From: Orientallactaga sibirica
Lineage: Eukaryota > Chordata > Mammalia > Rodentia > Dipodidae
DNA length: 64,000 nt
NCBI GenBank assembly: GCA_036365145.1
Contig: JAEOAD010000004.1
Span: 50,428,501 to 50,492,500 of the forward strand
Reading direction: 5' to 3'
Part shown: positions 23,149 through 33,034 of the stretch, piece after piece
Layout of the letters: each line of letters opens with the position of its first letter
Position numbering within the stretch: position 1 is the first letter of the stretch
Program-made: the position numbers and the translations under genes
Notes under the pieces: model-generated
Database searches by the model: none
Told to the model about the DNA's origin: nothing
What the model saw: only the letters and a program-made list of their open reading frames with translations

Positions 23149-23583
23149 TATGGCATGGTATGCTATGCTATATCATGTTACATAATATGACAAAATACAA
23201 TGAGAAAAGTCAATATATTATGATTTAATGTGAAAGAACTTTTTGAAACACTGGTACTATTTATTATTCTATATGTCAAATGGTTCCTGCCTCAACATAG
23301 CTCAGCTTATTTTTTTTCAATTTTATAATGGTGCAAATGTAATACACATTTAATATAACTAAAGAAACCATATTTTACTTTTCAGTTTTGATCTTTTCCT
23401 ATGCTAGTGAAATGTAGTATGGAGATATTCTGTGATATTGGACAGAAGCCATATGTGCAAAGAGCAAAGGTACCCAGTCAGCATTGATCCTAGGGTAATG
23501 CAACCCATATTCCACGGTGCACTGAGGGGCTAAGCTGTGGTATGTGGTTGGATAATTGAATTAAGTTCACTTGTGTTTATGAT

Positions 23584-23917
23584 TGTTGTAGTTCCTTTCA
23601 CATTGCTGGCACAAAGAACCTGACAGAAAGTAGCTTGTAGGAAGAAAGGGTTTATTTTGGCTTACAGACTGGAGGGGAAGTTCCATGATGGCAAGGAAAA
23701 TGTGGCATGAGCAGTGAGTGGACATCACCTCCTGGCCAACATTAGATAGGCAACAGCAGCAGGAAAGTGTGCCAAATACTGGCACAAGGAAGCTGGCTAT
23801 AACAAGCATAAGCCCATCCCCAACAATATACTGCCTCCAATTCCTAAATGACCACCAGCTGGTGACCTAGCACTCAGAACACATGATTTCATGGGACACC
23901 TAGATCAAAGTACTGCA
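23584..23917 (-). mobile_element. Solo MaLR-type LTR
   Basis: Homologous to the LTRs at 21034 and 22795: 'gggtttattttggcttacag', 'gtgtgccaaatactggc' and 'catgggacacctagatcaaa'. It is more diverged and has lost about 15 bases around 'ctccaattcctaaat'. The flanks atgat (23579-23583) and atgct (23918-23922) fit a 5-bp duplication with one change. It is an independent insertion close to the full element. Confidence 0.85.
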
Positions 23918-24039
23918 ATGCTATTTTTCACTCATGATGAGTTTATGGGGCTGACCCCCTTCAAAGCTTGTGGAACATCATAAAAAGTGTGAAAAAATGT
24001 TGCTTTGTTCTGTGCAGAGAGAAGTGGAATGGCTAAAGG

Positions 24040-24740
24040 ATATTTGCATATTTAGCTCTACTCTATGCTCCCAGTTTGTTCTTCAAGGACTGGATACCAG
24101 CTTATGGCTTCATATTTTGTGTGCATAGCACAGGTTGGGTTTATCCACTTCTCTGCTTATGTCTATACTTGTGAGACTTCTTGAAATTTGCCACTTGGAA
24201 AATTATTCCTATCCAGTGTTGTTGTTGTTGCTGTTTTCCACATTCTGTGGTTTCTGAAAAAGATAAACCTTCTTCCATGGAGATATTGTTAATATGTGGC
24301 TCATTTGTGAATTAGGCATTTATATTCTTTGCTCATTTAATGCTATTTTTATTCTTTAACTATGTGTAGAATTTTAAAAATAAATATTGTTGATGTCAAT
24401 CTTTTCTGCTATTTGCATTGGAAATTCTTGCATTCTGGGTGTTGTGTTTGCGTTTCATTGATAGTATCTTTTGGCATACAAATCTAATTTAATATAGCAA
24501 CTTATATTTTTTAAATCTGTTCTATGTCATTCCCTAGTTGTGTATTAAAAGAGACAAAACAACTTAAGTATGTTTTAGCTTTTGAATTGCTACTTTTCAC
24601 ATTGAAGTCTGTTGTCTAACTAGAATTTATTTTGTATCTAATGTGAGGCAAAATTCTGATTTTGCTATTTTTGTGGGTAGGAATTTTATCACAGCAATAT
24701 ATATTGAATAACCAATGTGTTCTTTAATATGTATTATAAC
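24040..24740 (-). mobile_element. Ancient L1 ORF2/3' fragment
   Basis: Reverse-strand blocks follow the order of the L1 ORF2 end: 'tttgcattggaaattcttgc', 'gatagtatcttttggcata' and 'tgtgaggcaaaattctga'. It is degenerate, with no usable frame, and far older than the L1s at 41931 and 57964. Confidence 0.55.
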
Positions 24741-25010
24741 TTCCACCATTGACAAAGTTACAATAGGAATGTGGATCTTTTCCTCAGTTCAGTATGAACA
24801 TGTGACACGAGAAAGGGTGTCTTTCATGATGCCCAGCAGTGGCATGAGCAGCAGTAGGATGGGGCTCTCTGGCAGCACTGGCAGCAAAATCAAGCTTCTA
24901 GATTTGGAATATTTCTAATACAAAGAGGGTTTGAGATTCAGTTTAGCAGGTTGCTTTGGATTGAGGGAATTTTCAATAGGAATAATAGTGATCAAAAATA
25001 AAAAACACAG

Positions 25011-25204
25011 GGCTGGAGAGATGGCTTAGCAGTTAAGGCACCTGCAAGGGAATGCACACATCTGGATTTCATTCACAGCAGCTCAGAGGCTGCTGGTGCT
25101 CCCATTCTCTGTCTCCCTCTCCCTCTCTGTCTTTCTCTGTGTCTCTCTCCAAAAAAAAAAAAAAAAAAAAATTAAATAAAAAATAAAAAAAATTAAAAAA
25201 AAAA
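25011..25204 (+). mobile_element. B2-type SINE, subtype B, internally deleted
   Basis: The head and A box are intact ('tggcttagcagttaaggc'). About 80 bases, including the B-box region and the CTCF-like core, are missing between 'cacctgc' and 'aagggaatgcacacatctgg'. A long A-rich tail follows. The flanks 'aaaacacag' at about 25002-25010 and 25208-25216 are the probable duplication. If the deletion was present before insertion, the source lacked an internal B box. Confidence 0.88.
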
Positions 25205-25349
25205 TATAAAACACAGAGCAGATTGCCTCAATCAGCTTTCACTATTCCAGTCGGGATATGGCAATCATTTTAATTAATATTAGAAGTAAAGGAAGTTGAG
25301 CTTGTAAAATGCTGTCATTCATTATGACATAATATGTGCTTAATTTTAT

Positions 25350-25425
25350 TATTATTTTTTTTTTGCAGTAGGAAATCAAACTCAGGATCTTGCTGTACTA
25401 GTGAACTGCATTTTCAGCTAATGTG
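25350..25425 (-). mobile_element. Old tRNA-derived SINE fragment
   Basis: 'gaaatcaaactcaggatctt' followed by 'gtgaactgcattttcagc' resembles a reversed ID/B2-like tRNA region. Too short to place in a family. Confidence 0.45.
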
Positions 25426-25442
25426 TTTTTTGTTTTGTTTTG

Positions 25443-25443
25443 T

Positions 25444-25474
<31 letters not shown>

Positions 25475-25623
25475 TTTTTGGTTTTTCGAGGTAGGGTCTC
25501 ACTCTAGCTCAGGCTGTCCTGGAATTCTCTATGTAGTCTCAGGGTGGCCTCCAACTCTCGATGATCCTGCTACCTCTGCCTCCCAAGTGCTGGGATTAAA
25601 GGTGTGAGCCACCATGCTCAGCT
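25443..25623 (-). mobile_element. B1 SINE with (TTTA)n tail
   Basis: The tail is an unusual (TTTA)n run at 25443-25479. The B1 body follows: 'gggtctcactctagctcagg', 'atgtagtctcagggtggcc', 'caagtgctgggattaaaggt'. It is a well-kept copy in the lineage-typical form. Confidence 0.9.
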
Positions 25624-25634
25624 TTGTCTTTATT

Positions 25635-25740
25635 TTTGATTAAACCTTAGTAAGTAGCTCAGTCTGGCTTCAACCTCACCAATCGTCTTGCCTTTGACTG
25701 TCTAGTACTGGAATGACAGACATGCATCACTATGGCTACA
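25635..25740 (-). mobile_element. Old B1-related SINE fragment
   Basis: 'gctcagtctggcttcaacct' and 'agtactggaatgacagacat' match the reversed B1 blocks with many changes. It sits directly behind the younger B1. Confidence 0.6.
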
Positions 25741-26324
25741 AAAGATACTGTCTATGCAAAAGATGGCTAAATATTAAAGTATAAATTTAAGACTTTTGTT
25801 ATTTTAGTAAGTAGTAAGGCTAATGTACATTTTCAATCAACAATAGAGATCATTAGTCTACAGTCTTAGTTCATAACATACCTTCTAATACATATAGGTT
25901 TTCATTGCTTCTACTGAGGTATGTCTTTGGACAATGTACAGTTTTTATATTGTTTTCAATTGGTTAAATAAAGAGCAGTAAAGATGATAAATTGTATAAG
26001 ACAAATGGTATTACAAAAATAAAATCACTGCTCATCAACAATGATGCCCCATAGCTAGGGAAGAAAGCTCAATATTTCATTATGGAATGATAAATTAAGC
26101 CAAATCTTCTAAAGACCTGGGTTAAGGTGCCACAATCATTCTCTCATGTCTTAAGACAAAGTTCTGTGGATGATCACCAATTTAGACACCAATAACACAT
26201 TCTAATATTGTAATAGTGCTAAGAGAATAGATGATTCTGGCAATAATAATTTAGTAGCACTTATAATGCTACCCAATCATTCTTAAAAATAAAAAAAGTT
26301 ATATTGCAAAAACATATGAATTAT
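25741..26324. other. Unassigned AT-rich stretch
   Basis: No gene or repeat family recognised. Confidence 0.4.
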
Positions 26325-26468
26325 GGGCTTGAGAGAGATAGTGGTTAAGGTGCTTGCTTGCAAAGCCAATGGACACAGATTCAGTTTCCCAGAGCCCATG
26401 TAAGCCAGATAAACAAAGTGGTACTTGCATCTAGAGTTCATTTGCAGTCGCTGGAAGCCTGGAGTACC

Positions 26469-26524
<56 letters not shown>

Positions 26525-26565
26525 CTGTCAAATAATAAAATAAAATAAAATATTTAAAAATATAT
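26325..26565 (+). mobile_element. B2-type SINE, subtype A, with long (CT)n
   Basis: The head is decayed ('gggcttgagagagatagtgg') but the rest is clear, including a degenerate 'agataaacaaagtggtactt'. A perfect (CT)n run at 26472-26514 passes into (GT)n at 26515-26524. The tail is AAAT-rich. Confidence 0.87.
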
Positions 26566-27199
26566 GTATGTAATCATTCTCAACTAAAAATAGAGAAGTC
26601 TTATCAGTATAACTATGAAGAGAAAATCAAACTCTGAAGAGAAATGAAGATCCTACATTCTCTCAAAAATGCAGGGACCTCTCAGAAGTCAACAAAGAAA
26701 TGCATGATAATCTAGATGTCATCTGGATGAGTCTGAGACAGCATTCATTTTAATTTTTTTAACAAATAGGATTATTAGAATGCATGAAAAATATCAAAAC
26801 TTTTCTGATTTGAAGGAAAATATTATTAAAGCAAGTATTGCCTTCATCTTTGTTAAATATAATTAACAAATTTAGGCATAATGATGGTAAATATTGCCAA
26901 AGATTTTTAGTAGATTTGTGTATGAGTACTTTAATGTTTATTAATAATTCTGTTTGTTTATTTTGGGCCTATTGTTTAAACTGAGTAGTGGAATTAACAA
27001 ACAAGTCATAATGTTTATTTTAGTAAGAAAATTAATTTAATTAATCTTATTTTATGTATGTTTACATGCTTAACATGATGATTTTCAAAGATTTATGAAG
27101 TATAGATATGTTTTCTAAAGTGGTAGTTAATCTCAACATGTACAAATAAAATTGTGGAGATTCATTGACTCTAAGCTCTTATGTATTAAAAAATAAATA
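26566..27199. other. Unassigned AT-rich stretch
   Basis: Very AT-rich, with no gene or repeat family recognised. Confidence 0.4.
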
Positions 27200-27396
27200 A
27201 GGGCTATAAAGATAGCTTAGCAGTAAAGACTCTTGTTTACAAAGCCAAAGGACCCAGGTTTGATTCCCCAGTACCCACATAAAACCAGATGCACAAGATG
27301 GCACATGTGTCTGGAGTTCATTTGCAGTGGCTCAAGTCACTGGTTTACTCATTCTCTCTCTTTATCTGTGTCTCTCTCTCAAATAAATAAATATGA
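27200..27396 (+). mobile_element. B2-type SINE, subtype A
   Basis: The landmarks are 'ggctataaagatagcttagc', a B box 'ggtttgattcc', the body 'gcacaagatggcacatg', a CT run and an AAAT tail. The A box has changes ('tagcttagcag'). No clear duplication. Confidence 0.85.
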
Positions 27397-27781
27397 AAGA
27401 CAAATGAACTAATACAACCTATTGATATTTCAACATTCAACTTAATGTTTTTCATATTAAAAATAGAATGAATGCATTTAGAAAAATGAAAAAATAGAAT
27501 TGAATAAAATTAAAGGTAATCATTCATTCCAACTTAGCCTCCAAATTCCACTCACTTTGGGTAATGCTTATAAGCTGATTGTTATACTGTTACAGCTTTT
27601 CCTTATTCATCCCTGCATCCCAAAATATGAACATGAAAACAGGTATTTGTTTATTATCAGACATGATTCATGCCTGGTACATTGACCTGCAGTTTTCCTT
27701 TTAATATTTCATTTTATTTAGCTATTTCCAAATATCAGATTTTCCCTCAAAAAGTACGTTTTTAAAAAAGTTTTGTGTATG

Positions 27782-28010
27782 GGGATGGAGGGATGGCTTA
27801 GTGGTTAAGCTCTTGCCTGTGAAGCCTAAGGACCTCAGTTTGAGGCTCAATTCTCCAGTACCCACATAAGACAGATGAACAAGGTAGCACATGTATCTGT
27901 AATTTGTTTGCAGTGTCTGGAGACCCTGGTGTGTCCATTTCCTTTTTCTCCGCCTCTATCTCTCTGTCTGTCTGTCACTATCAAATAAAAATAACAAAAA
28001 ATGTTAAAAA
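27782..28010 (+). mobile_element. B2-type SINE, subtype A
   Basis: Like the copy at 2540 it has the rarer 'tttgaggctcaatt' version of the B-box region, so the two may be one subfamily. Tail 'aaataaaaataac'. The flanks 'ttgtgtatg' and 'ttgtgcatg' are a probable duplication with one mismatch. Confidence 0.87.
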
Positions 28011-28410
28011 ATTGTGCATGTACATGTGTGTATATACAAACCCATGTGTTAAATGTGTTAAAGTAATAGAATTATTCCCATGGACCTTCTCTTTTATATT
28101 GGAGGCATTTGTTACTTTTCTTCTCTCTCCCTTTGACCCACATCACTCTCCTGTCATCCTCCAGCCACATTACAATAAGACAGGAAGTAGAAGACATGTG
28201 GATCATAAATCCCATGGTGCAGCTCACTAAAGAAGAGGTTATATTGTGGTGAAGAATTCATGTTATTAAAAAATAATAGAAAGCAATATTTTAGTTACAA
28301 AAGTTTATAAAATATTTATTTCTTACAATTATGGCTATATGATTGTTTAAAATCATATGAGATGCAAAATAAATGTTAATTACAGATGTGATTTATAAAT
28401 GCTAAAAGGG

Positions 28411-28413
<3 letters not shown>
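28011..28413. other. Unassigned stretch
   Basis: No gene or repeat family recognised. Short frames only. Confidence 0.4.

Positions 28414-28440
<27 letters not shown>
28414..28440 (+). repeat. (TA)n microsatellite
   Basis: A perfect AT alternation directly before the poly(T) end of a reversed SINE. It may derive from duplicated target sequence. Confidence 0.95.
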
Positions 28441-28449
<9 letters not shown>

Positions 28450-28698
28450 GGAGAGAGACGGAGAGGGAAAGGGAGAAGGAGAGGCAGAGAGACAGAGAGA
28501 GAGGGAGAATGGGCATGCCAGCAGCCTCTCAGCTGCTGTGAATGAACTCCAGATGTTCGTGCCTCCTTGTGGTCAAGTGTGGCATTGCACCCTTGCATCA
28601 CTTTGCATCTGGCTAAACGTGGGACCTGGAGATTGGAACCGGTGTTCTTAGGCTTAGTGGGCAGGCGCCTTAACCGCTAAGCCATCTCTCCAGTCCAG
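28441..28698 (-). mobile_element. B2-type SINE, subtype B, single B-box region
   Basis: Reverse copy with 'ctggctaaacgtggga', one 'ggagattggaacc' and the head at the right end. The CTCF-like core (28559-28572 on the minus strand) has one changed base, aaggagg for aaggggg. The left end merges with poly(T) and (TA)n, so the duplication is obscured. Confidence 0.92.
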
Positions 28699-28989
28699 CA
28701 ATCATATTTTTAAAACAGCAACTGAGCAAAACTTTCTCAACTTGCTTGAAATGTTCAAATAAACTTGTTTGAGAGAAGTGGTGAAATATGCTTGTTTCTG
28801 GAGGGAGAAAATTATATTTTACTTTCAATTCTGAGCTTGGCAGGCATGGAGAGAACACCCAGACTTATGCCTCCAGCTACTCAAAGTTTAGAGATCTGCA
28901 CTGAGTTTGGAAGGTTACATTTGTGAAACTACCTGTATATCACTTCATTGAAAGTCACATGTGGTCTAAGAGATCATATAGCTTAGTTG

Positions 28990-29090
28990 CTTCATTAAAA
29001 TAGGGAAATTAAGGCCATATGGATAAAAACAATTTGCCTGAGGTTTCATAGCTAATGAAATATGGGACACTACTTCAGCTCAGGGATGTC
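28990..29090 (+). mobile_element. MIR-type SINE fragment
   Basis: 'gggaaattaaggccatatgg', 'acaatttgcctgaggtttca' and 'tagctaatgaaatatgggac' follow the MIR right half in order. Old and short. Confidence 0.6.
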
Positions 29091-29389
29091 TTTTGTTTGT
29101 TTACTACAAATTATATTTTCCTTATAATGCTGTTAAACTGTCAGTGATGGTGGAGAACATTTAAGAATCACTATACATTCCACAGCATCTCAGAAATGAC
29201 AAGTTCCTTGAAACCTATGATAAAGAAGGATTCTGAAAGATGGCTGTTTCCACAATCATGAGTAAAGATGATAGTTGCTGTCAGTTTGTAGAAATGTAGA
29301 CTCAGCCATTTTGATCATACCCTTTGGAGTTCCTGAATTTAATATATGGTGACAGCACACAGAAACTTACAGGTCCAAAAATACACATT

Positions 29390-29610
29390 CCTAGCTTATT
29401 TCACCTTTTTCTATACTTTATTCTCTTATAGAACCTTCTATAGCAAAAATGATACTGTGCTGTTTTCCTATAGAGTTGCAGCCAACTGGAGACTTAGCAA
29501 AAGCAATCCTCACATTCAGCAATTACAAGTTTGAGATTCCCCAAGAACACCCTTAGGTTATAAGCTTGTTAGAAGGACTCCCCGGGCTGCTCAATAAAAG
29601 CTATCATAAT
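29390..29610 (+). repeat. Unidentified LTR-like repeat, inverted partner of 31552-31740
   Basis: It aligns along about 180 bases with the reverse complement of 31552-31740. The core 29511-29560 is identical to its partner. Downstream, 'ctgctcaataaaagct' resembles the polyadenylation region of a retroviral LTR, so an old LTR fragment is my best guess. The 62-codon frame at 29346-29534 has no recognised domain. Confidence 0.6.
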
Positions 29611-29875
29611 CATGCACAATATTTCAGTAAAATGGCTGAGATGATGAAAGGCAGTACACAGGTTATGGAGAAGTATATAAAGGCAGACAAAGTATAGAGA
29701 CATGAGACGAGAAAATAAATCCCTCAGTGAAGAAACTAGTTGAAGCCTCTAACTAAGTAAGAAGCAAGAATGATACCACAATTAATAACATACATTTTGA
29801 AGACTGCTGCCATATTATTACTTCCCTGTATAGATATTTTATAGTAAACTAGCAATGAACCAGGCTTAAGGCTTA

Positions 29876-30012
29876 TATCAATTACTTTCTCATGGTTGGA
29901 CAAAATACCCTACCAGAAGCAGCCTTTGAGGTAGGAAAGTGTTTTATTTCAGCTTTGAGTTTTGAGGGGTATTCTATTCTTTAGGAGAATGCATGGGAAG
30001 TTCAGGCAGGCA
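29876..30012 (-). mobile_element. MaLR-type LTR fragment
   Basis: 'tactttctcatggttggaca', 'caaaataccctaccagaagc' and a 'gttttatttcagctttgag' block fit the 3' end of a rodent MaLR LTR read backwards. It is cut off where the next LTR begins. Confidence 0.7.
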
Positions 30013-30045
30013 GCACAACACAACCACAGCCAGGTTTAAAATACC

Positions 30046-30382
30046 TTTCACAGTTACCTTCTCATTGCTGGTCCAAAGCACCCAACCAAAAGCATCAGAT
30101 GGGACGAAATCTGTATTGGCTTACAGACTTGAGAAGAAGTTCCACGATGGCAGGGGAAAGGATGACATGAGCAGAGGCTGGACATCACTTCTGCCACTGC
30201 ATATAGAACAGAAGCAAGAAAGTGAGCCAAACACTGGCAAGGGGAAGCTGGCTATAACACCCATAAGCCCTCCATTCCTCCTCCTCCTGCAGCAAGGCTC
30301 CACTTCCCAAATTACCACCAGCTTGGGGTCCAGCATTCAGAGTCCATGGGTTTATTTGGTACATCTGATTCAAACCACCACA
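30046..30382 (-). mobile_element. Solo MaLR-type LTR
   Basis: Homologous along its length to the LTRs at 21034 and 22795, ending 'gattcaaaccaccaca' at the right. The flanks atacc (30041-30045) and atgcc (30383-30387) fit a 5-bp duplication with one mismatch. The usual 'tgttgcag' start is changed to 'tttcacag'. Confidence 0.87.
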
Positions 30383-30613
30383 ATGCCATACAAAACGACA
30401 AAGGTAAAGATAGCTGGGCTTTGGGAGTACAATGAAGAGAAAAGCATTTCCTACTGGTAAAACAAAACTATTTTATAGATTTATTTTTTAATTCGTTCAA
30501 ATCTGCTCTGTTACATGAGTTTTACTTGACATAATAGGCTGAGGTCTACCTCCTGCTCCTAGATGGGAGATATTCTGAACTGCTTTGAAATAAGATAGTA
30601 AGATTATGGGAGG

Positions 30614-30790
30614 GCCGGGCATGGTGGCGCATGCCTTTAATCCCAGCACTCGGGAGGAGGCAGAGGCAGAGGTAGGAGGATTGCCTTGAGTTCAAGGCCA
30701 CCATGAGACTACATAGTTAATTCCAGATCAGCCTGGGCCAGAGTGAGACCCTGCCTTAAAAAACCAAAAAAAAAAAAAAAAAAAAAAAAA
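30614..30790 (+). mobile_element. B1 SINE
   Basis: Complete copy starting 'ccgggcatggtggcgcatgc' with a small internal duplication ('gaggaggcagaggcagagg'). A 14-bp perfect target duplication, aagattatgggagg, lies at 30600-30613 and 30791-30804. It inserted at the edge of an older B4. Confidence 0.95.
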
Positions 30791-30797
30791 AAGATTA

Positions 30798-31130
30798 TGG
30801 GAGGTAGATGGCTCAGTCAGTAAATTACTTGCCTTGCAAGCATCAGGACCTGACTTTAAATCCTCAACACAAGGAACAGTGCCAGGCACAGTGGCTCCTG
30901 CTGGTAATCTCATGGAGGCTCATGCTGGGGAGGCAGAGACAGGAGGATTCCTGGGTCTGGCTGGCTACACTATTGTGTGAAATTACCGATGTGTGAAACG
31001 GTGATTTCACACAATTGGTCTGATTTCAGTGAGAGACACTATTTGAAAATAAGTTGGAGCAATAGAAGAAAGCCCCTAACATCAACTTCTGGCCTCTATA
31101 CACACATACACATACACATGTTCATCTTCA
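30798..31130 (+). mobile_element. B4 SINE (tRNA/7SL composite)
   Basis: The left part is tRNA-like ('gtagatggctcagtcagtaa', 'ggacctgactttaaatcc'). The right part is B1-like ('gccaggcacagtggctcctg', 'gaggcagagacaggaggatt'). It ends 'ggcctctatacacacatac'. This order is typical of rodent B4. A 44-base inverted repeat lies inside (see 30972-31015). Confidence 0.85.
30972..31015. repeat. Near-perfect 17-bp inverted repeat, hairpin
   Basis: Arms 30972-30988 (attgtgtgaaattaccg) and 30999-31015 pair with one mismatch, leaving a 10-base loop that itself repeats 'tgtgtgaaa'. It interrupts the B1-like half of the B4. Confidence 0.9.
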
Positions 31131-31359
31131 CATCCTTTATAAATTAATCCAGACCTGCCAATCACTTGAACGGGAGATCACCCCTCAGCTGTTATACCCA
31201 AAGACATGTTAAAAAGAAGGGAGAAATAATCATATCATTAATGAAACTATGCAATTATACAACCCAGAAGCTGCTCCCCTTAGGAACTTGCTTACAGATT
31301 TTTACTGCTATACCCACCCACTTTTCTGAGTTCTAACTCAAAAGATATAACTTTTCAAG

Positions 31360-31802
31360 GCTGGAGAGATTGATCAGTGGTTAAGGCACTTGCTTGCAAT
31401 GCCTAATGATCTGGGTATGGTTCTGTTGTACCCATGTAAATTCAGATGCACAAAGTGGTGCATGCATCTGGAGTTCATTTGTAATGGCTCAAGGCCCTAG
31501 TGCACCCACACCCCTCCCACAGAAACTTAAACTATTCTTAAATTATTCTTAAGAAGCTTGTAACCTAAGGGTGTTCTTGGGGAATCTCAAACTTGTAATT
31601 GCTGAATGTGTGAGAATTACTTTTGCTATTGCAGTTGGCTATGACTCTTGCAGTTTCATTTTCTTTAATGACAACATGGTGTCATTTTTGGTATAGGTGA
31701 TCCTATAAGAGATAAAAGTACAAAAAAAGTGAAATAAAGCAAACTCTCCTTGCAAATTAATAAACAATAAATAAATAAATAAAATAAAAATATATTTTAA
31801 AA
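31360..31802 (+). mobile_element. B2-type SINE, subtype A, carrying a foreign 200-bp segment
   Basis: The head, tRNA-like region and body 'gcacaaagtggtgcatgc' are normal up to about 31515. Instead of the CT run, a segment that includes the inverted repeat copy 31552-31740 follows. The AAAT tail appears only at about 31760-31800. The flanks 'agatataactttt' and 'aacacaactttt' enclose the whole. Either the segment inserted into the SINE or it was mobilised with it. Confidence 0.7.
31552..31740 (-). repeat. Inverted copy of the unidentified repeat at 29390
   Basis: The reverse complement aligns with 29390-29572. Positions 31561-31610 are identical over 50 bases, while the flanks look roughly 70-75 percent alike by eye. 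The 'aataaaagc' region is absent here. Confidence 0.75.
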
Positions 31803-31915
31803 AACACAACTTTTCCTTTCCTTCTTTCTAGCCCTTCTCCAAATATTAGCCAATCTCTTAAGCATGTTTGCCCTAACACTCCAGGCATTCTCATTCTTTG
31901 TCTGAAGACCTCTCC

Positions 31916-32648
31916 CCTGACTAAGAAGGTAGTTCTGTGAGTAAGAGTGTTTGCTGCTCAAGCGTGAAAACCTGAGTTCAATACTAGCGCCAAGTGCATA
32001 CCTGTAACCAAAGCTCAGGGTCAGAGACAGGACAGCTGAGACTCTCTGGTCAGAAAGTCTAATTGGAAAATGTCATTAACCCAGGTTCAATGAGAGACCC
32101 TGTCTCAGGAAAATAAGGTGGACAAATGATAGGGAATTATAAGGTTAGAAATGTGAAACCTAAGATAGGCAGTTTTCTTGGGCCCAGAATTTATTTAAGT
32201 TCAGGAGAAAATGGCAGGATCTGATGGTAAGATACAGACATTTCAGAGTAAGAGGAGGGAGGAGGTTTTAACAGTTTTCAGGGTGGGGGGACAGGGTGTG
32301 ACCTGTATTGTTAGTGGAGGGCCTTACATGAGATGTGTGGAGCACAGTGCAGGGGAGGGGCTGAGAACTGACTCAAACCTAAGTGATCGGGTTATCTAGA
32401 GGATTTATTGCTCTCCTTGTTGGAAGTGAGATTTGAAATGTGGTTTGCACCCTGGGCCATGGGTGAAGCAGTAGGCCTTAGTCAAGTTCAATCACAGTAA
32501 TAGGGTTTAACTGGCAGGAGCAGAGTTGTTAGGCTGGGAGGCAGCTGTCTTGAAATCTAAAAAGAAAGACACCTTAAGTTCTCCTTTGTCTCTGCACATG
32601 TGCACACAGGGTGTGACTATTGGCACACACACATGCCTCTACCACGTG

Positions 32649-32679
<31 letters not shown>

Positions 32680-32680
32680 T
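31916..32680 (+). mobile_element. B4 SINE, probably split by an unidentified insert
   Basis: The B4 5' and middle parts are clear to about 32130 ('aagtgcatacctgtaacc', 'gagagaccctgtctcag', 'aaggtggacaaat'). A B4-like end ('agacaccttaagttctcc', 'tctgcacatgtgcacac', then (CA)n at 32652-32679) appears only at about 32565. The 430 bases between have 'cttgggcccagaatttattt' and look LTR-like, but I cannot name them. Two separate SINEs are the alternative. Confidence 0.55.
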
Positions 32681-32876
32681 GAAGCAGTTTAGGAGTAATT
32701 TGGCCCCAGAAGGTAAACGTGAGAAAGTCCTTGAACCAGTAACGGGGAATGTGGTTCTTTGTTACCTATTTTAGCTCCACCATGATAAAGGCCAGAAGTG
32801 TCAGAAGGAGGGTATGGTTTTAATTCATGTCTTTGTTCCTACTCTTATGTTCTATGATAAAATCTTTCTATAGAGC

Positions 32877-33034
32877 CAGGCATGGTGTGCATGCCTTTAA
32901 TCCCAGCACTCGGGAGGCAGAGGTAGGAGGACCGCCGAGAGCTTGAAGCCACCCTGAGACTACATAGTGAATTCCAGGTCAGCCTGAGCTAGAAGGAGAC
33001 CCTACCTCCAAAAAAAAAAAAAAAAAAAAAAAAA
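32877..33034 (+). mobile_element. B1 SINE
   Basis: Complete plus-strand copy: 'gcctttaatcccagcact', 'agactacatagtgaattcc', 'gaccctacctcc' and a poly(A) tail. The start 'gagccaggcatggtgtgcat' has lost two bases. Confidence 0.92.

Noticed and set aside
29993..30460. 155-codon open frame
   Set aside because: It crosses a MaLR LTR fragment and a solo LTR on the opposite strand. The residues have no coding texture.
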